In this document: positions 24,583 through 34,200 of the stretch, in pieces
Position numbering within the stretch: position 1 is the first letter of the stretch
How the letters are laid out: each line of letters starts with the position of its first letter
Assembly: GCF_900312815.1 (NCBI RefSeq)
Contig: NZ_OMPE01000006.1
Span: 248,001-312,000, forward strand
Origin: Aquimarina sp. AU474
GTDB taxonomy: Bacteria > Bacteroidota > Bacteroidia > Flavobacteriales > Flavobacteriaceae
DNA: 64,000 nucleotides
Direction: 5' to 3'
Notes under the pieces: model-generated
The model's input: only the letters and a program-made list of their open reading frames with translations
Told to the model about the DNA's origin: nothing
Database searches by the model: none
Translations under genes and position numbers: made by a program

Positions 24583-26169
24583 TTAATCTAATTTTTTTAC
24601 AGTTATGTTAGTGCCATCTGCTACTGTGTTGGCTGTACCACTAGTTGTTCCGGTTCTATTAGCGCCTAATAGTAATTCATCTCCATTACTTAAAGATATT
24701 ATAAGGTTTTTAGAAGCGCTATAATCATCCCCATTGTTATCTAAGGTAACATATGTTGACGATCCGTCGATTTCTACCAGATTTAAAAAGATAATTGTTT
24801 CTACAGTACTGTTATTATTATTTCCTGCATTAGACGCAAACGTAACAGAATATCCTATTTCATAAATCCCATCTTCAGGTATTGTTACTCTATCATTATT
24901 TAAGACAAATCCGCTTTGATTTGTTCTTTGTGTATCTAAATTTAAGATATTATAGGTGCCAAAACCTTCATTGGCAGCTGTTCCACCGGCATTGTCATAA
25001 GCTTCAAACACTCTAACATTGGGTGCGTTGTAAAAAGCTCCCCCATCGGTGCCTGTTGTAATATCATTATTGGCATCAGCACTTACAATCACACTACTAC
25101 CAGAATCACTATTGTTATTTATTTGTTGCCAGTTCGTACCATCACTTTTTATCCATAACATAGATTCGTTGGTAATGGTAGATTGATTTGAATTGGTAAG
25201 ATCAACATAGGTGCTAATTGTTCTATTTACATTAGTTCTATTTTTAATAACATACATTCTACCTTCACACGTATTGGCGGCGGGTAGAGTTATGTTATGA
25301 GTACCAGTAATCACTATGGTATGGTGATCTTCAGTTAAAGTCAGATTTCCTGTTGTATTAAGTATAGAAGTAGAAAAAGACCCTTCGAGTTGCAAAGTAG
25401 AATTTGCAATTGCAAAGCCAGCAGATGAATCATCATAATCAGCATCTACAGGAACCTCTTGTGGATTAAGATTTATACCAAACCGGGTAGTTGCATCTGC
25501 AGTGTTGTTACTTCCTTGAACCCTAAAAAACTCTCTATTAAATTGCCCTCGTCTAAAATCATATCGTTTAAATATAATGGGTTCTGCACCATCGTCGCCA
25601 ATAATAAACTCTAACCTTCCATCATTTGCTGGCCCAGCAGAACCTATTTCAAACAAATCTGAACCTCCTGTACTTCCTTTTAATCTAAAGCTTCCATTTG
25701 TGGTTGTAAAAAAAAGAGGTTTATAAAACCCGGCTCCAGAAGCAGCAAATTGTAAGGCCGAAACGTTTCCGTCTCCATTAACGAAGACTAGAGGCTGATC
25801 ATCATCGGTATAATCAGGAAATCCTTGAGTTAACCCCAGAGTTTGTCTACGTCCAAATCGCAAGAGGGGTAAATTGTTAGAGCGTATCTCCATAGCAACA
25901 TCATCAATATGTCCCAAAAAAGAAGTAGTGGGTAAACCTGTATTACCATCTACTAACCAGTTATCATTGCTAGTGGAGACCCAATTGGTACCATCATAAA
26001 CAAATATCTTACCTTCTTCAAGATTATATAAAATAGATCCTGTAGATGCAGCAGTAACAGCGTTCATTTCTATATTAGTAGCTGCGGTAGGTAATCCCAT
26101 AACCGAAAACTCGTCGATTTGAGAAAAAATAGATTGTGTAATAAGTAGTAGGAGTAATAGTTTTTTCAT
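24583..26169 (-). CDS. Large secreted protein with C-terminal C1q/TNF-like domain
   Basis: Start at ATG 26169 (MKKLLLLLLITQSIFSQ), which begins the signal peptide; the frame is open to 26199. The 528 residues include an N-terminal head with GSILYNLEEGKIFVYDGTNWVS, a motif shared with the proteins at 30123 and 31293, a middle section of beta-rich repeats with TLTEDHHTIVITGTHNITLPAAN, and a C-terminal jelly-roll (about 390-528) with EDGIYEIGYSVTFASN and LSNGDELLLGANRTG, resembling the C1q/TNF-like fold of bacterial exosporium and fibre-tip proteins. It is probably a trimeric surface fibre, which is inference. No T9SS sorting domain was recognised. Confidence 0.65.
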   Translation of the reverse strand: MKKLLLLLLITQSIFSQIDEFSVMGLPTAATNIEMNAVTAASTGSILYNLEEGKIFVYDGTNWVSTSNDNWLVDGNTGLPTTSFLGHIDDVAMEIRSNNLPLLRFGRRQTLGLTQGFPDYTDDDQPLVFVNGDGNVSALQFAASGAGFYKPLFFTTTNGSFRLKGSTGGSDLFEIGSAGPANDGRLEFIIGDDGAEPIIFKRYDFRRGQFNREFFRVQGSNNTADATTRFGINLNPQEVPVDADYDDSSAGFAIANSTLQLEGSFSTSILNTTGNLTLTEDHHTIVITGTHNITLPAANTCEGRMYVIKNRTNVNRTISTYVDLTNSNQSTITNESMLWIKSDGTNWQQINNNSDSGSSVIVSADANNDITTGTDGGAFYNAPNVRVFEAYDNAGGTAANEGFGTYNILNLDTQRTNQSGFVLNNDRVTIPEDGIYEIGYSVTFASNAGNNNNSTVETIIFLNLVEIDGSSTYVTLDNNGDDYSASKNLIISLSNGDELLLGANRTGTTSGTANTVADGTNITVKKLD

Positions 26170-26293
26170 TATAATGATTTTTGTCATACTAAAACACAAA
26201 TACCATTGAAAAACTATTATTATTCTAGGATAAAGTAGTTTTAGTAATTTATAATATTATTCCACTTATAGCTCGATAAAGTGTCATTAATTC

Positions 26294-26301
26294 CAAATAT
26301 A
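26294..26301 (-). promoter_or_regulatory. Bacteroidetes -7 box upstream of the C1q-like protein gene
   Basis: The minus strand reads TATATTTG, matching TAnnTTTG, 125 bases before the start codon. The leader length is similar to that of the collagen-like gene. Confidence 0.4.
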
Positions 26302-26324
26302 AGATTTATTAAAGTTAAATGAAA

Positions 26325-27473
26325 TTACCTATTAATATAAAGATATCCGGCTTGATCTTTTCGACCTTCGATTTTAAATACGTAGTAATAAGTTCCGACA
26401 GGTAATTCTTCACCTTTCGCGATAGTAGCTCTACCTTCAGAAACTCCTGCCCACGAATTATCATATCCTTTTTTATTATATACTTCAACACCCCATCTAT
26501 TAAAAATAGATAGTTCATTATTCGGAAATTGAGCGATACCTTGTATAATGAAAGTATCATTAAGACCATCTCCATTTGGAGATACAGCAGTAAATATCTC
26601 TAGATCACCATCCAATAGAATATCTGAAGTACCAAATGTTATTACAATATAATTGTCTGGTATCATAAGTTCTGATATAATTTGACCATTGTTTAAATCT
26701 CCTGATACAGAAGTGTTTCCAAGATTTACCCATTGTTCTAAATTTCTATCCCACCCAACAACTCTAAGATTCGTAAGATCGTTAACTAATGTTGGGATAT
26801 TACTATTGTCATCCCAAGTAAGCGTTACTCTAGTTTCTACATCTCCGTCCAAATCCCAAAATTCAAAAGTGCTTATTCCAAATAGTAAATCACCAAAATT
26901 ATTTGTATTAAAACTACCAGGAAAAAAATTAGGAGAATTTGGATCTTCAAAGTAATATGCGCCATTAGCTGTATTAACAGCTGCTTGACTTTGGATGCTC
27001 ATTGGTCTTAATCTAAAATCATCTCCTACAGGAAAAGTAAAATCCAATAACCCTGTCATAGATGCATAACCATCTACATATCGATCATCGTTTTCTCCTA
27101 AATATGGAGCGTCATCTATATAATCTAAAGAAACATTTTTTCTATCTCTTGGAGTTTGTACTCTACCATTAACAAATTCTTGAAAATTACTAACCCCCAT
27201 ACTTACTTCAAGGAAAAGATCATTAGCAACGTCAATCTCTACATCATGAAAAACTGGTCGGTTATCTCCAGAAACAGTTAGACTTTCAGTGTCACTATAA
27301 AAACCAGTGAAGCCTACGTTTTGGTCAAAAGATCCATCATTAATTACATCTACATGAAAACCGATGGCTCCTTGGTTATGGATTTGTACATCTCCGAAAT
27401 TATGAAACGCTTCTTGAGCGAAGGGAGTAAATGATGATAGAAAACAGGTTGTTAAGAATATTATTTTTTTCAT
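26325..27473 (-). CDS. Secreted protein with gliding-motility-type (T9SS type B) C-terminal sorting domain
   Basis: The 382-residue protein starts with a signal peptide (MKKIIFLTTCFLSSFTPFAQ). The C-terminal 90 residues are a textbook type B sorting domain: AVSPNGDGLNDTFIIQGI, NELSIFNRWGVEVYN, SWAG and LPVGTYYYVFKI, ending in GYLYINR. The cargo is therefore exported by the type IX system; SprA, its plug (encoded at 6529) and PorU-like functions would be needed. The N-terminal part is an all-beta domain of unknown function with FHNFGDVQIHNQGAIGFHVDV, a motif seen in other flavobacterial surface proteins. Confidence 0.88.
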   Translation of the reverse strand: MKKIIFLTTCFLSSFTPFAQEAFHNFGDVQIHNQGAIGFHVDVINDGSFDQNVGFTGFYSDTESLTVSGDNRPVFHDVEIDVANDLFLEVSMGVSNFQEFVNGRVQTPRDRKNVSLDYIDDAPYLGENDDRYVDGYASMTGLLDFTFPVGDDFRLRPMSIQSQAAVNTANGAYYFEDPNSPNFFPGSFNTNNFGDLLFGISTFEFWDLDGDVETRVTLTWDDNSNIPTLVNDLTNLRVVGWDRNLEQWVNLGNTSVSGDLNNGQIISELMIPDNYIVITFGTSDILLDGDLEIFTAVSPNGDGLNDTFIIQGIAQFPNNELSIFNRWGVEVYNKKGYDNSWAGVSEGRATIAKGEELPVGTYYYVFKIEGRKDQAGYLYINR

Positions 27474-27812
27474 GGTATTTGGGGGTAAATGCGTTTACTG
27501 TAAAACCGTACTTTTAATGAGGCTAAATTACACTAAAAAACTGTAACCAACCAATTGTTGACGATAAAAAGCGTGTTTTTTTCGACGAAATGCACTTTTC
27601 TTCCGATAAATGATTTTTTAATGAAGTGCATACATACAGTTGAATTACTAGTATGTCGATAAATTATTTAATCCTTTCGGTACAAGGAAAAAATAATATC
27701 TGATATACAAATTTACCTTTACAATAGTCTGTTTTTCGAAAATTTTAAATAGGGAAAGTTTTTCATATTTTGACGATATTTAATTTACTTTAATTTTTAA
27801 GGGGGTAATATA
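27474..27812. other. AT-rich intergenic stretch with repeated CGATAAA-like motifs
   Basis: No gene is seen in these 339 bases. The motif CGATAAA occurs at about 27562, 27604 and 27655, with a related CGACGAAA at about 27583. ATGCACTT at 27590-27597 is inverted as AAGTGCAT at 27624-27631. The stretch holds the presumed promoter of the type B cargo gene. Confidence 0.5.
27708..27715 (-). promoter_or_regulatory. Candidate -7 box upstream of the type B cargo gene
   Basis: The minus strand reads TAAATTTG (TAnnTTTG) 235 bases before the ATG at 27473, which implies a long leader. The distance makes this a weak call. Confidence 0.3.
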
Positions 27813-30116
27813 TTAATTTCTATTTACTCTATAAGTTATTTTTCTATTTGTTATTACGGTACGCACAATGACATCAAGTATACCCGTTGTTGTACCTGCT
27901 AATGGTATATTTTGGTCGTTAGTAATATCTCCAGAAGAAACTGTGTTAGACAATGTACCTCCCTGGGTTGCTATAACATCAAAGGTAAATGTACAACTAT
28001 TACCAGCTGGTAAACTCACTCCAGAAATACTAAAATTATCGGATCCACTTACTGCAGTTATAGTGCCACCACAGGAAGAACTTGGATTAGGGGTAGTCGA
28101 TATATTCATTCCTGTAGGTAAATTATCGGTAAGTGTTAAGTTAGTAAGATCCACTCCTGTAGCTGGATTTTCTAAAAGAATAGTTACTGTAGACTCTTCT
28201 CCATATCCTATTCGTGTAGGGGCAAAAGTTTTATTGGCGACAGCAGGGAAAGCCACTTCCGTTGACACTGCGAAAACACCACCCCAAATACCTTCATTTG
28301 CACTTCCTAAATCTACATCTAAAGAAGTAGCATTATTTGGTACAAGTCCCGTAGCATCAAAAATATCAATATCTAGACCCCAATTATAGCTTTGATTTGG
28401 GTTTCTACCTCCAACATCTACACCAAATTTTGAAATTGTACTGTTTAATGTATTGTTTGCGGGGTTTAATCCATTAGAAAGAGCGGTACCGTTAATAGCA
28501 ACAAAATCACCAATAAAAGCGGCACCTGCTTCACCGTCAAAACCAAAATACCCGGAGTCAGTATCGAATGCTCCTGAAGATGGGGTTAGTAAACCAGTAA
28601 CTGTAAACGAATCGTTTGCTCCAAACCCAAAAAAGTCAAAACCATCCCAGATGCTAACACTTCGTGTGATATCAGCTGGGTTTTCATATATTATAATCAT
28701 GGTCCAACCACCGAAAGGCCCGGTAAAAGCACTTCCCGTAGTTAAGGCTATGTCTGCGATAGTATAAGATCCAGAGCCGGCTCCTTGAACGAGGCTTGTA
28801 ACATCTGCATAAGATTGAAAAACGGCCCACCCATTAAAAGATGAATTTTCATAATTTGAGATGTTTGCAGTAATTGTATTATATGTGGCAGATCCAGGAA
28901 CTCTAAATCTTACTTGATCAGTACTAAGTATTGAGGGATCTGGATTGTTAATTCCTCCAAAAGAAGAACTGTAATTTCCTCCCCAATATAAACCCGCCCA
29001 TGTAACAGTGGCGCCGACGGGTAGAGTAAGATCCGCACTACTTGAGTTAACAGTGGTTCCATCAATAGATGCATATCCCATAACCACAGGTGGATTATTG
29101 GCCACAGGAGCAGCGCAATTTGCTGTACAGGTAAGATTTGTATTACCAATCATATCAAAATTACCTCGTACATTAAATGTAATTCGTTCCTCATAAGGAC
29201 GAGGATTATCGGTTTCATTATCAGTAATCGTTATTGTAGCTTGATCTGTTATGTCTACAGCGGGATCGCTGGTATTTGTAAAACCAATAGAAAATATTTC
29301 ATCAACTTCAACATCACTATCATCCACTATAGCTATATCAATAGTATCAGAATCACCTGCCGTACCCGAAAAAGAAAGACTACCAGAAACTACGTTGAAA
29401 TCGCTACCAGAAAAGGCCGTGCCATTAATTGTATTCACATCTACAGTAAACGGCCCTGAAGCGTTAGTTCCTATATGATTAACGGTTAGACTAACAGTTC
29501 CAGCAGTTTCATTAAAGGTTGCATCGGTTATAGATAATGATGGACCAAAGGTTCCAGAAATTACTAAATTATCGATAACAGCAAATTCTCCTCCTTCAAA
29601 GGTTTGATTACCACCGATTACCTGAAGTCTAAATACGGTATTTGCTGATATAAATGCCGATATATCTTGCGTGAAATTTCCATTATTTGTTCCTACTATA
29701 GTTCCTGCACCTATTTGGGTGAAAGAAACACCATTATTGTTAGACATAAAAATTCCTAATTCTTCTTGTCCACCACCAAAAACATCTAATCCATTAGCTA
29801 CCCAATCAAACGATAAAGTGACCGATGCTGCACCACTAAGATCAACTGTTCTGTTGATTCCGTGTCCAGTTCCTCCAACAAATGCCAAAACATTAGTATT
29901 GCCACTTACGGTTCCTAAAAAGATAAAGGCATCTCCAGTTGTAGGAGATCCATTATCATTGGTTTCTATCCAATTAGTGGACCAAGTACCAGTACCATCA
30001 TTTCTATTATAAGCTTGAGTAGTAAAATTATCGGCAAAAGTAGTCTGCCCAGATACAAGTAATGTACCGAACAGAAATACAATAAAGATAAGATATGTAG
30101 TGCTGGATAATTTCAT
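27813..30116 (-). CDS. Large secreted adhesin-like protein with Calx-beta and DUF11-like domains
   Basis: A 767-residue secreted protein (signal peptide ending near LLVSGQ). Regions in order: an N-terminal jelly-roll-like domain with TWSTNWIETNDNG and VTLSFDWVAN, a Calx-beta domain at about 190-300 (FNETAGTVSLTVNHIG...DSDVEVDEIFSIGF), a middle DUF3344-like part with WAGLYWGG and GGWTMIIIYENP, and a C-terminal DUF11/DUF7933-like domain (NKTFAPTRIGYGEESTVTI). It ends TVITNRKITYRVNRN, an arginine-rich tail I associate with flavobacterial surface proteins rather than a known sorting domain. It follows the gene at 30123 by 6 bases, so the two are cotranscribed. Confidence 0.75.
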   Translation of the reverse strand: MKLSSTTYLIFIVFLFGTLLVSGQTTFADNFTTQAYNRNDGTGTWSTNWIETNDNGSPTTGDAFIFLGTVSGNTNVLAFVGGTGHGINRTVDLSGAASVTLSFDWVANGLDVFGGGQEELGIFMSNNNGVSFTQIGAGTIVGTNNGNFTQDISAFISANTVFRLQVIGGNQTFEGGEFAVIDNLVISGTFGPSLSITDATFNETAGTVSLTVNHIGTNASGPFTVDVNTINGTAFSGSDFNVVSGSLSFSGTAGDSDTIDIAIVDDSDVEVDEIFSIGFTNTSDPAVDITDQATITITDNETDNPRPYEERITFNVRGNFDMIGNTNLTCTANCAAPVANNPPVVMGYASIDGTTVNSSSADLTLPVGATVTWAGLYWGGNYSSSFGGINNPDPSILSTDQVRFRVPGSATYNTITANISNYENSSFNGWAVFQSYADVTSLVQGAGSGSYTIADIALTTGSAFTGPFGGWTMIIIYENPADITRSVSIWDGFDFFGFGANDSFTVTGLLTPSSGAFDTDSGYFGFDGEAGAAFIGDFVAINGTALSNGLNPANNTLNSTISKFGVDVGGRNPNQSYNWGLDIDIFDATGLVPNNATSLDVDLGSANEGIWGGVFAVSTEVAFPAVANKTFAPTRIGYGEESTVTILLENPATGVDLTNLTLTDNLPTGMNISTTPNPSSSCGGTITAVSGSDNFSISGVSLPAGNSCTFTFDVIATQGGTLSNTVSSGDITNDQNIPLAGTTTGILDVIVRTVITNRKITYRVNRN

Positions 30117-30122
30117 AGAAGG

Positions 30123-31217
30123 TTATTTAACTACGAAAACCACATTGATTAATGTGTTGAAATCTAGAGGTGTACCTACAATATTATAGGTCATTACACC
30201 TTCGTTAACTCCATCTCCAGTACCACCAATGGTAATATTAGAAAAAACAGCGGGGTCGGCAAAAGTTACATAGTAATAAAGTTCATCTCTATTGTATATA
30301 GGAATGGTACCAGGTGCACCATTGCTAGAAGCTGAAGTTGCTGGATTTGCCAGCGTAAATTGATCAACATATTCGTCATATAAATCTTCTGTGAACCCTG
30401 TTCCTGTAGTCGATGCATTAATAGTTATCGAAGGAGGATAAAATATTCTGGCTGCTTTTGAAGTGATAGGAGCAATGTCTTGTATTACGTCTTCTACAGT
30501 GGCCTCCATTGCACCATCACCATCCACATCTACAGGAGTATCAGAATTAACCTCAGACGCATCTTGATCATCCGTGTCTACTATAGTAGAAGGATCTATG
30601 GTTACTACGTCTCCATCATTTTCAATGCCTAGAAATCGGGTAGCAGCATTATTATCAAATTGAAACGTATTTGCAGTTCCATATTGTGAAAATTCTATTT
30701 GATTGCTGTTTTGAAGGGCCAAAGTTTTATTTAAATTATCGGCATTCCCATCATTTCCTCCAGCGTAAAAATCTAATCCATTCGAGTTGCCACTGCCTGC
30801 CGAACCTAATACAATTGCAGTAGGGTAGGCGTTTCCAGAATTCCGGAAGGCAATACCAACACTATTTGCATTATTTGTTCTTCGTAAACTTAATGTTGTT
30901 CTGGTATCACTGCTTATGTCAAAATTTAATTGATTTGCAGCCATGTCTACTGTGCGCTCTCCATTTAGCGCTCCATTTGTATTATAAATATTTTCTCCAT
31001 TTACAACCTGCCAACCTGAACTGGTAAAACGATAAATTTGATCATCGGCTAGATTGTAAACCACGGCACCAATTTGTGGAGTTAAAATAGCGTTGATTTC
31101 TGTTAAATCAGTAGCATTAGGTAAACCTAACAACGCATTTGCGTCATTAGGACCTATTTGAGAATGTGCAACATTCATCAATGCTATAAATAATATGTAT
31201 AGAGGTGCTTTTTTCAT
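30123..31217 (-). CDS. Secreted protein with the shared flavobacterial head motif (unknown function)
   Basis: A 364-residue protein with a signal peptide ending VAHSQ. The segment LGLPNATDLTEINAILTPQIGAVVYN...DDQIYRFTSSGWQVVNGE matches in pattern the head of the proteins at 24583 and 31293 (GSILYN/GALVYN plus a W-x-x element). A middle region of fibre-like beta repeats (LSLRRTNNANSVGIAF) is followed by an acidic DVDGDGAMEA stretch of Ca-binding type, and the last 110 residues form a beta-rich terminal domain. No family was recognised. It lies between the collagen-like gene and the adhesin in one probable operon. Confidence 0.6.
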   Translation of the reverse strand: MKKAPLYILFIALMNVAHSQIGPNDANALLGLPNATDLTEINAILTPQIGAVVYNLADDQIYRFTSSGWQVVNGENIYNTNGALNGERTVDMAANQLNFDISSDTRTTLSLRRTNNANSVGIAFRNSGNAYPTAIVLGSAGSGNSNGLDFYAGGNDGNADNLNKTLALQNSNQIEFSQYGTANTFQFDNNAATRFLGIENDGDVVTIDPSTIVDTDDQDASEVNSDTPVDVDGDGAMEATVEDVIQDIAPITSKAARIFYPPSITINASTTGTGFTEDLYDEYVDQFTLANPATSASSNGAPGTIPIYNRDELYYYVTFADPAVFSNITIGGTGDGVNEGVMTYNIVGTPLDFNTLINVVFVVK

Positions 31218-31292
31218 TTTTTGATATTATTTACTTTGACTTATCATTTTTATGTTTTTTTTCAATAGAAAAATACGATACATTACTATTTA

Positions 31293-34200
31293 TTAAAAAT
31301 CAATAACGATAAACATAAATTCTAAATCAATATCATCTTTTTGAGTGGTACCATTATCGCTATCTCCAATATTCACTCTAAACCCAGTGGTAGACTGACT
31401 ATAATATGTGATACCAGGATCATCATAATCTTGTCCTGTATTTCCTGGACAATCACCACCACAATCTAGTATAGAAAGTTGAATGATATAATTGGCATCA
31501 GGCATAGGTGATCCAACCGGGAATAGTACTTCATAGTCACCTTCATTTAATCTAGAAACGGTTGCGTTCATTATTTTTAAAGCAGTTCCATTACCTGCGA
31601 CTTTACCCATTGCTTTTATGAATGTATCACCCATAGCTCCTGTTGGTCCTGTAGGCCCAATCGAAGTTGCACCTGTAGGTCCCGCAGGTCCTTGATTTCC
31701 TGTCGGCCCGGTAGGTCCTTGATTTCCTGTCGGTCCAGTAGGTCCTTGGTTACCTGTCGGTCCAACTGGTCCTTGATTTCCTGTAGGTCCAACTGGTCCT
31801 TGGTTACCTGTAGGTCCAACTGGTCCTTGATTTCCTGTAGGTCCAACCGGTCCTTGATTTCCTGTAGGTCCAACCGGTCCTTGGTTACCCGTAGGTCCAA
31901 CTGGTCCTTGATTTCCTGTAGGTCCAACTGGTCCTTGGTTACCTGTAGGTCCAACTGGTCCTTGATTTCCTGTAGGTCCAACCGGTCCTTGATTTCCTGT
32001 AGGTCCAACTGGTCCTTGGTTACCTGTAGGTCCAACCGGTCCTTGATTTCCTGTAGGTCCAACCGGTCCTTGGTTACCCGTAGGTCCAACTGGTCCTTGA
32101 TTTCCTGTAGGTCCAACTGGTCCTTGGTTACCTGTAGGTCCAACTGGTCCTTGGTTACCCGTAGGTCCAACTGGTCCTTGGTTACCCGTAGGTCCAACCG
32201 GTCCTTGGTTACCTGTAGGTCCAACTGGTCCTTGATTTCCTGTAGGTCCAACTGGTCCTTGATTTCCTGTAGGTCCAACTGGTCCTTGATTTCCTGTAGG
32301 TCCAACTGGTCCTTGGTTACCCGTAGGTCCAACCGGTCCTTGATTTCCTGTAGGTCCAACTGGTCCTTGATTTCCTGTAGGTCCAACTGGTCCTTGGTTA
32401 CCTGTAGGTCCAACTGGTCCTTGGTTACCCGTAGGTCCAACTGGTCCTTGGTTACCCGTAGGTCCAACCGGTCCTTGGTTACCTGTAGGTCCAACCGGTC
32501 CTTGATTTCCCGTAGGTCCAACCGGTCCTTGGTTACCTGTCGGTCCAACTGGTCCTTGATTTCCCGTAGGTCCAACTGGTCCTTGGTTACCTGTAGGTCC
32601 AACTGGTCCTTGGTTACCCGTAGGTCCAACTGGTCCTTGGTTACCTGTCGGTCCAACTGGTCCTTGGTTACCCGTAGGTCCAACCGGTCCTTGATTTCCT
32701 GTAGGTCCAACCGGTCCTTGATTTCCTGTAGGTCCAACCGGTCCTTGATTTCCTGTCGGTCCAACTGGTCCTTGATTTCCTGTAGGTCCAACTGGTCCTT
32801 GGTTACCCGTAGGTCCAACCGGTCCTTGATTTCCTGTAGGTCCAACTGGTCCTTGGTTACCTGTAGGTCCAACCGGCCCTTGATTTCCTGTAGGTCCAAC
32901 CGGTCCTTGGTTACCCGTAGGTCCAACTGGTCCTTGATTTCCTGTAGGTCCAACTGGTCCTTGGTTACCTGTAGGTCCAACTGGTCCTTGGTTACCCGTA
33001 GGTCCAACTGGTCCTTGGTTACCCGTAGGTCCAACCGGTCCTTGGTTACCTGTAGGTCCAACTGGTCCTTGATTTCCTGTAGGTCCAACTGGTCCTTGAT
33101 TTCCTGTAGGTCCAACTGGTCCTTGATTTCCTGTAGGTCCAACTGGTCCTTGGTTACCCGTAGGTCCAACCGGTCCTTGATTTCCTGTAGGTCCAACTGG
33201 TCCTTGATTTCCTGTAGGTCCAACTGGTCCTTGGTTACCTGTAGGTCCAACTGGTCCTTGGTTACCCGTAGGTCCAACTGGTCCTTGGTTACCCGTAGGT
33301 CCAACCGGTCCTTGGTTACCTGTAGGTCCAACCGGTCCTTGATTTCCCGTAGGTCCAACCGGTCCTTGGTTACCTGTCGGTCCAACTGGTCCTTGATTTC
33401 CCGTAGGTCCAACTGGTCCTTGGTTACCTGTAGGTCCAACCGGTCCTTGATTTCCTGTAGGTCCAACTGGTCCTTGATTTCCTGTAGGTCCAACTGGTCC
33501 TTGATTTCCTGTAGGTCCAACTGGTCCTTGATTTCCTGTAGGTCCAACTGGTCCTTGATTTCCTGTAGGTCCAACTGGTCCTTGGTTACCCGTAGGTCCA
33601 ACTGGTCCTTGATTTCCTGTCGGTCCAACCGGTCCTTGATTTCCTGTAGGTCCAACCGGTCCTTGGTTACCCGTAGGTCCAACTGGTCCTTGATTTCCTG
33701 TAGGTCCAACTGGTCCTTGGTTACCCGTAGGTCCAACTGGTCCTTGATTTCCTGTAGGTCCAACCGGTCCTTGATTTCCTGTAGGTCCAACTGGTCCTTG
33801 GTTACCCGTAGGTCCAACTGGTCCTTGATTACCCGTAGGCCCAGTAGGTCCTTGATTTCCTGTAGGTCCGGTAAGATTTATTGTGGTTACCGTACCATCT
33901 TCTGCAGTATATCTAAAAACTCCACCACCAAGATCTTCTAGTGTAGAGTTAGTTTCGGTAATGCTTCCTCCACCATTAGATAAAGTAATAGTATTACCGG
34001 TTTTACTTAAAATTTGTATTTCATTAGTTGGATCTGGATCAGAATCATTAATAAGGGAAGTAAGGTCAATTGAACCTCCATTTTCAAGAGTAAGAATATT
34101 AGTCGAAGAATCGAAACTAATTTGTTGATCATCATTTCCAGTACATAAGCTACTCCAAGTGTTATTGTTGTATTGAAAAATACAATTGTTTGTTGTATTG

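Noticed and set aside
27868-29478. Several plus-strand open frames opposite the adhesin gene
   Set aside because: They are antisense to a well-supported secreted protein and contain no recognisable domains or starts.
24583-31217. Tail-fibre-like proteins as part of a prophage
   Set aside because: No phage structural, integrase, lysis or replication genes lie nearby, and the proteins have signal peptides.
31692-33869. Regular repeat array resembling a CRISPR
   Set aside because: There are no spacers, units are 27 bp and encode collagen triplets in frame, and no cas genes are present.
31616-33941. Two very long alternative open frames across the collagen array (a 733-codon minus-strand frame and a 749-codon plus-strand frame)
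   Set aside because: A 27-bp repeat is a multiple of three, so a stop-free unit keeps every frame open. They lack signal peptides, recognisable domains and plausible starts, whereas the collagen frame has all of these.
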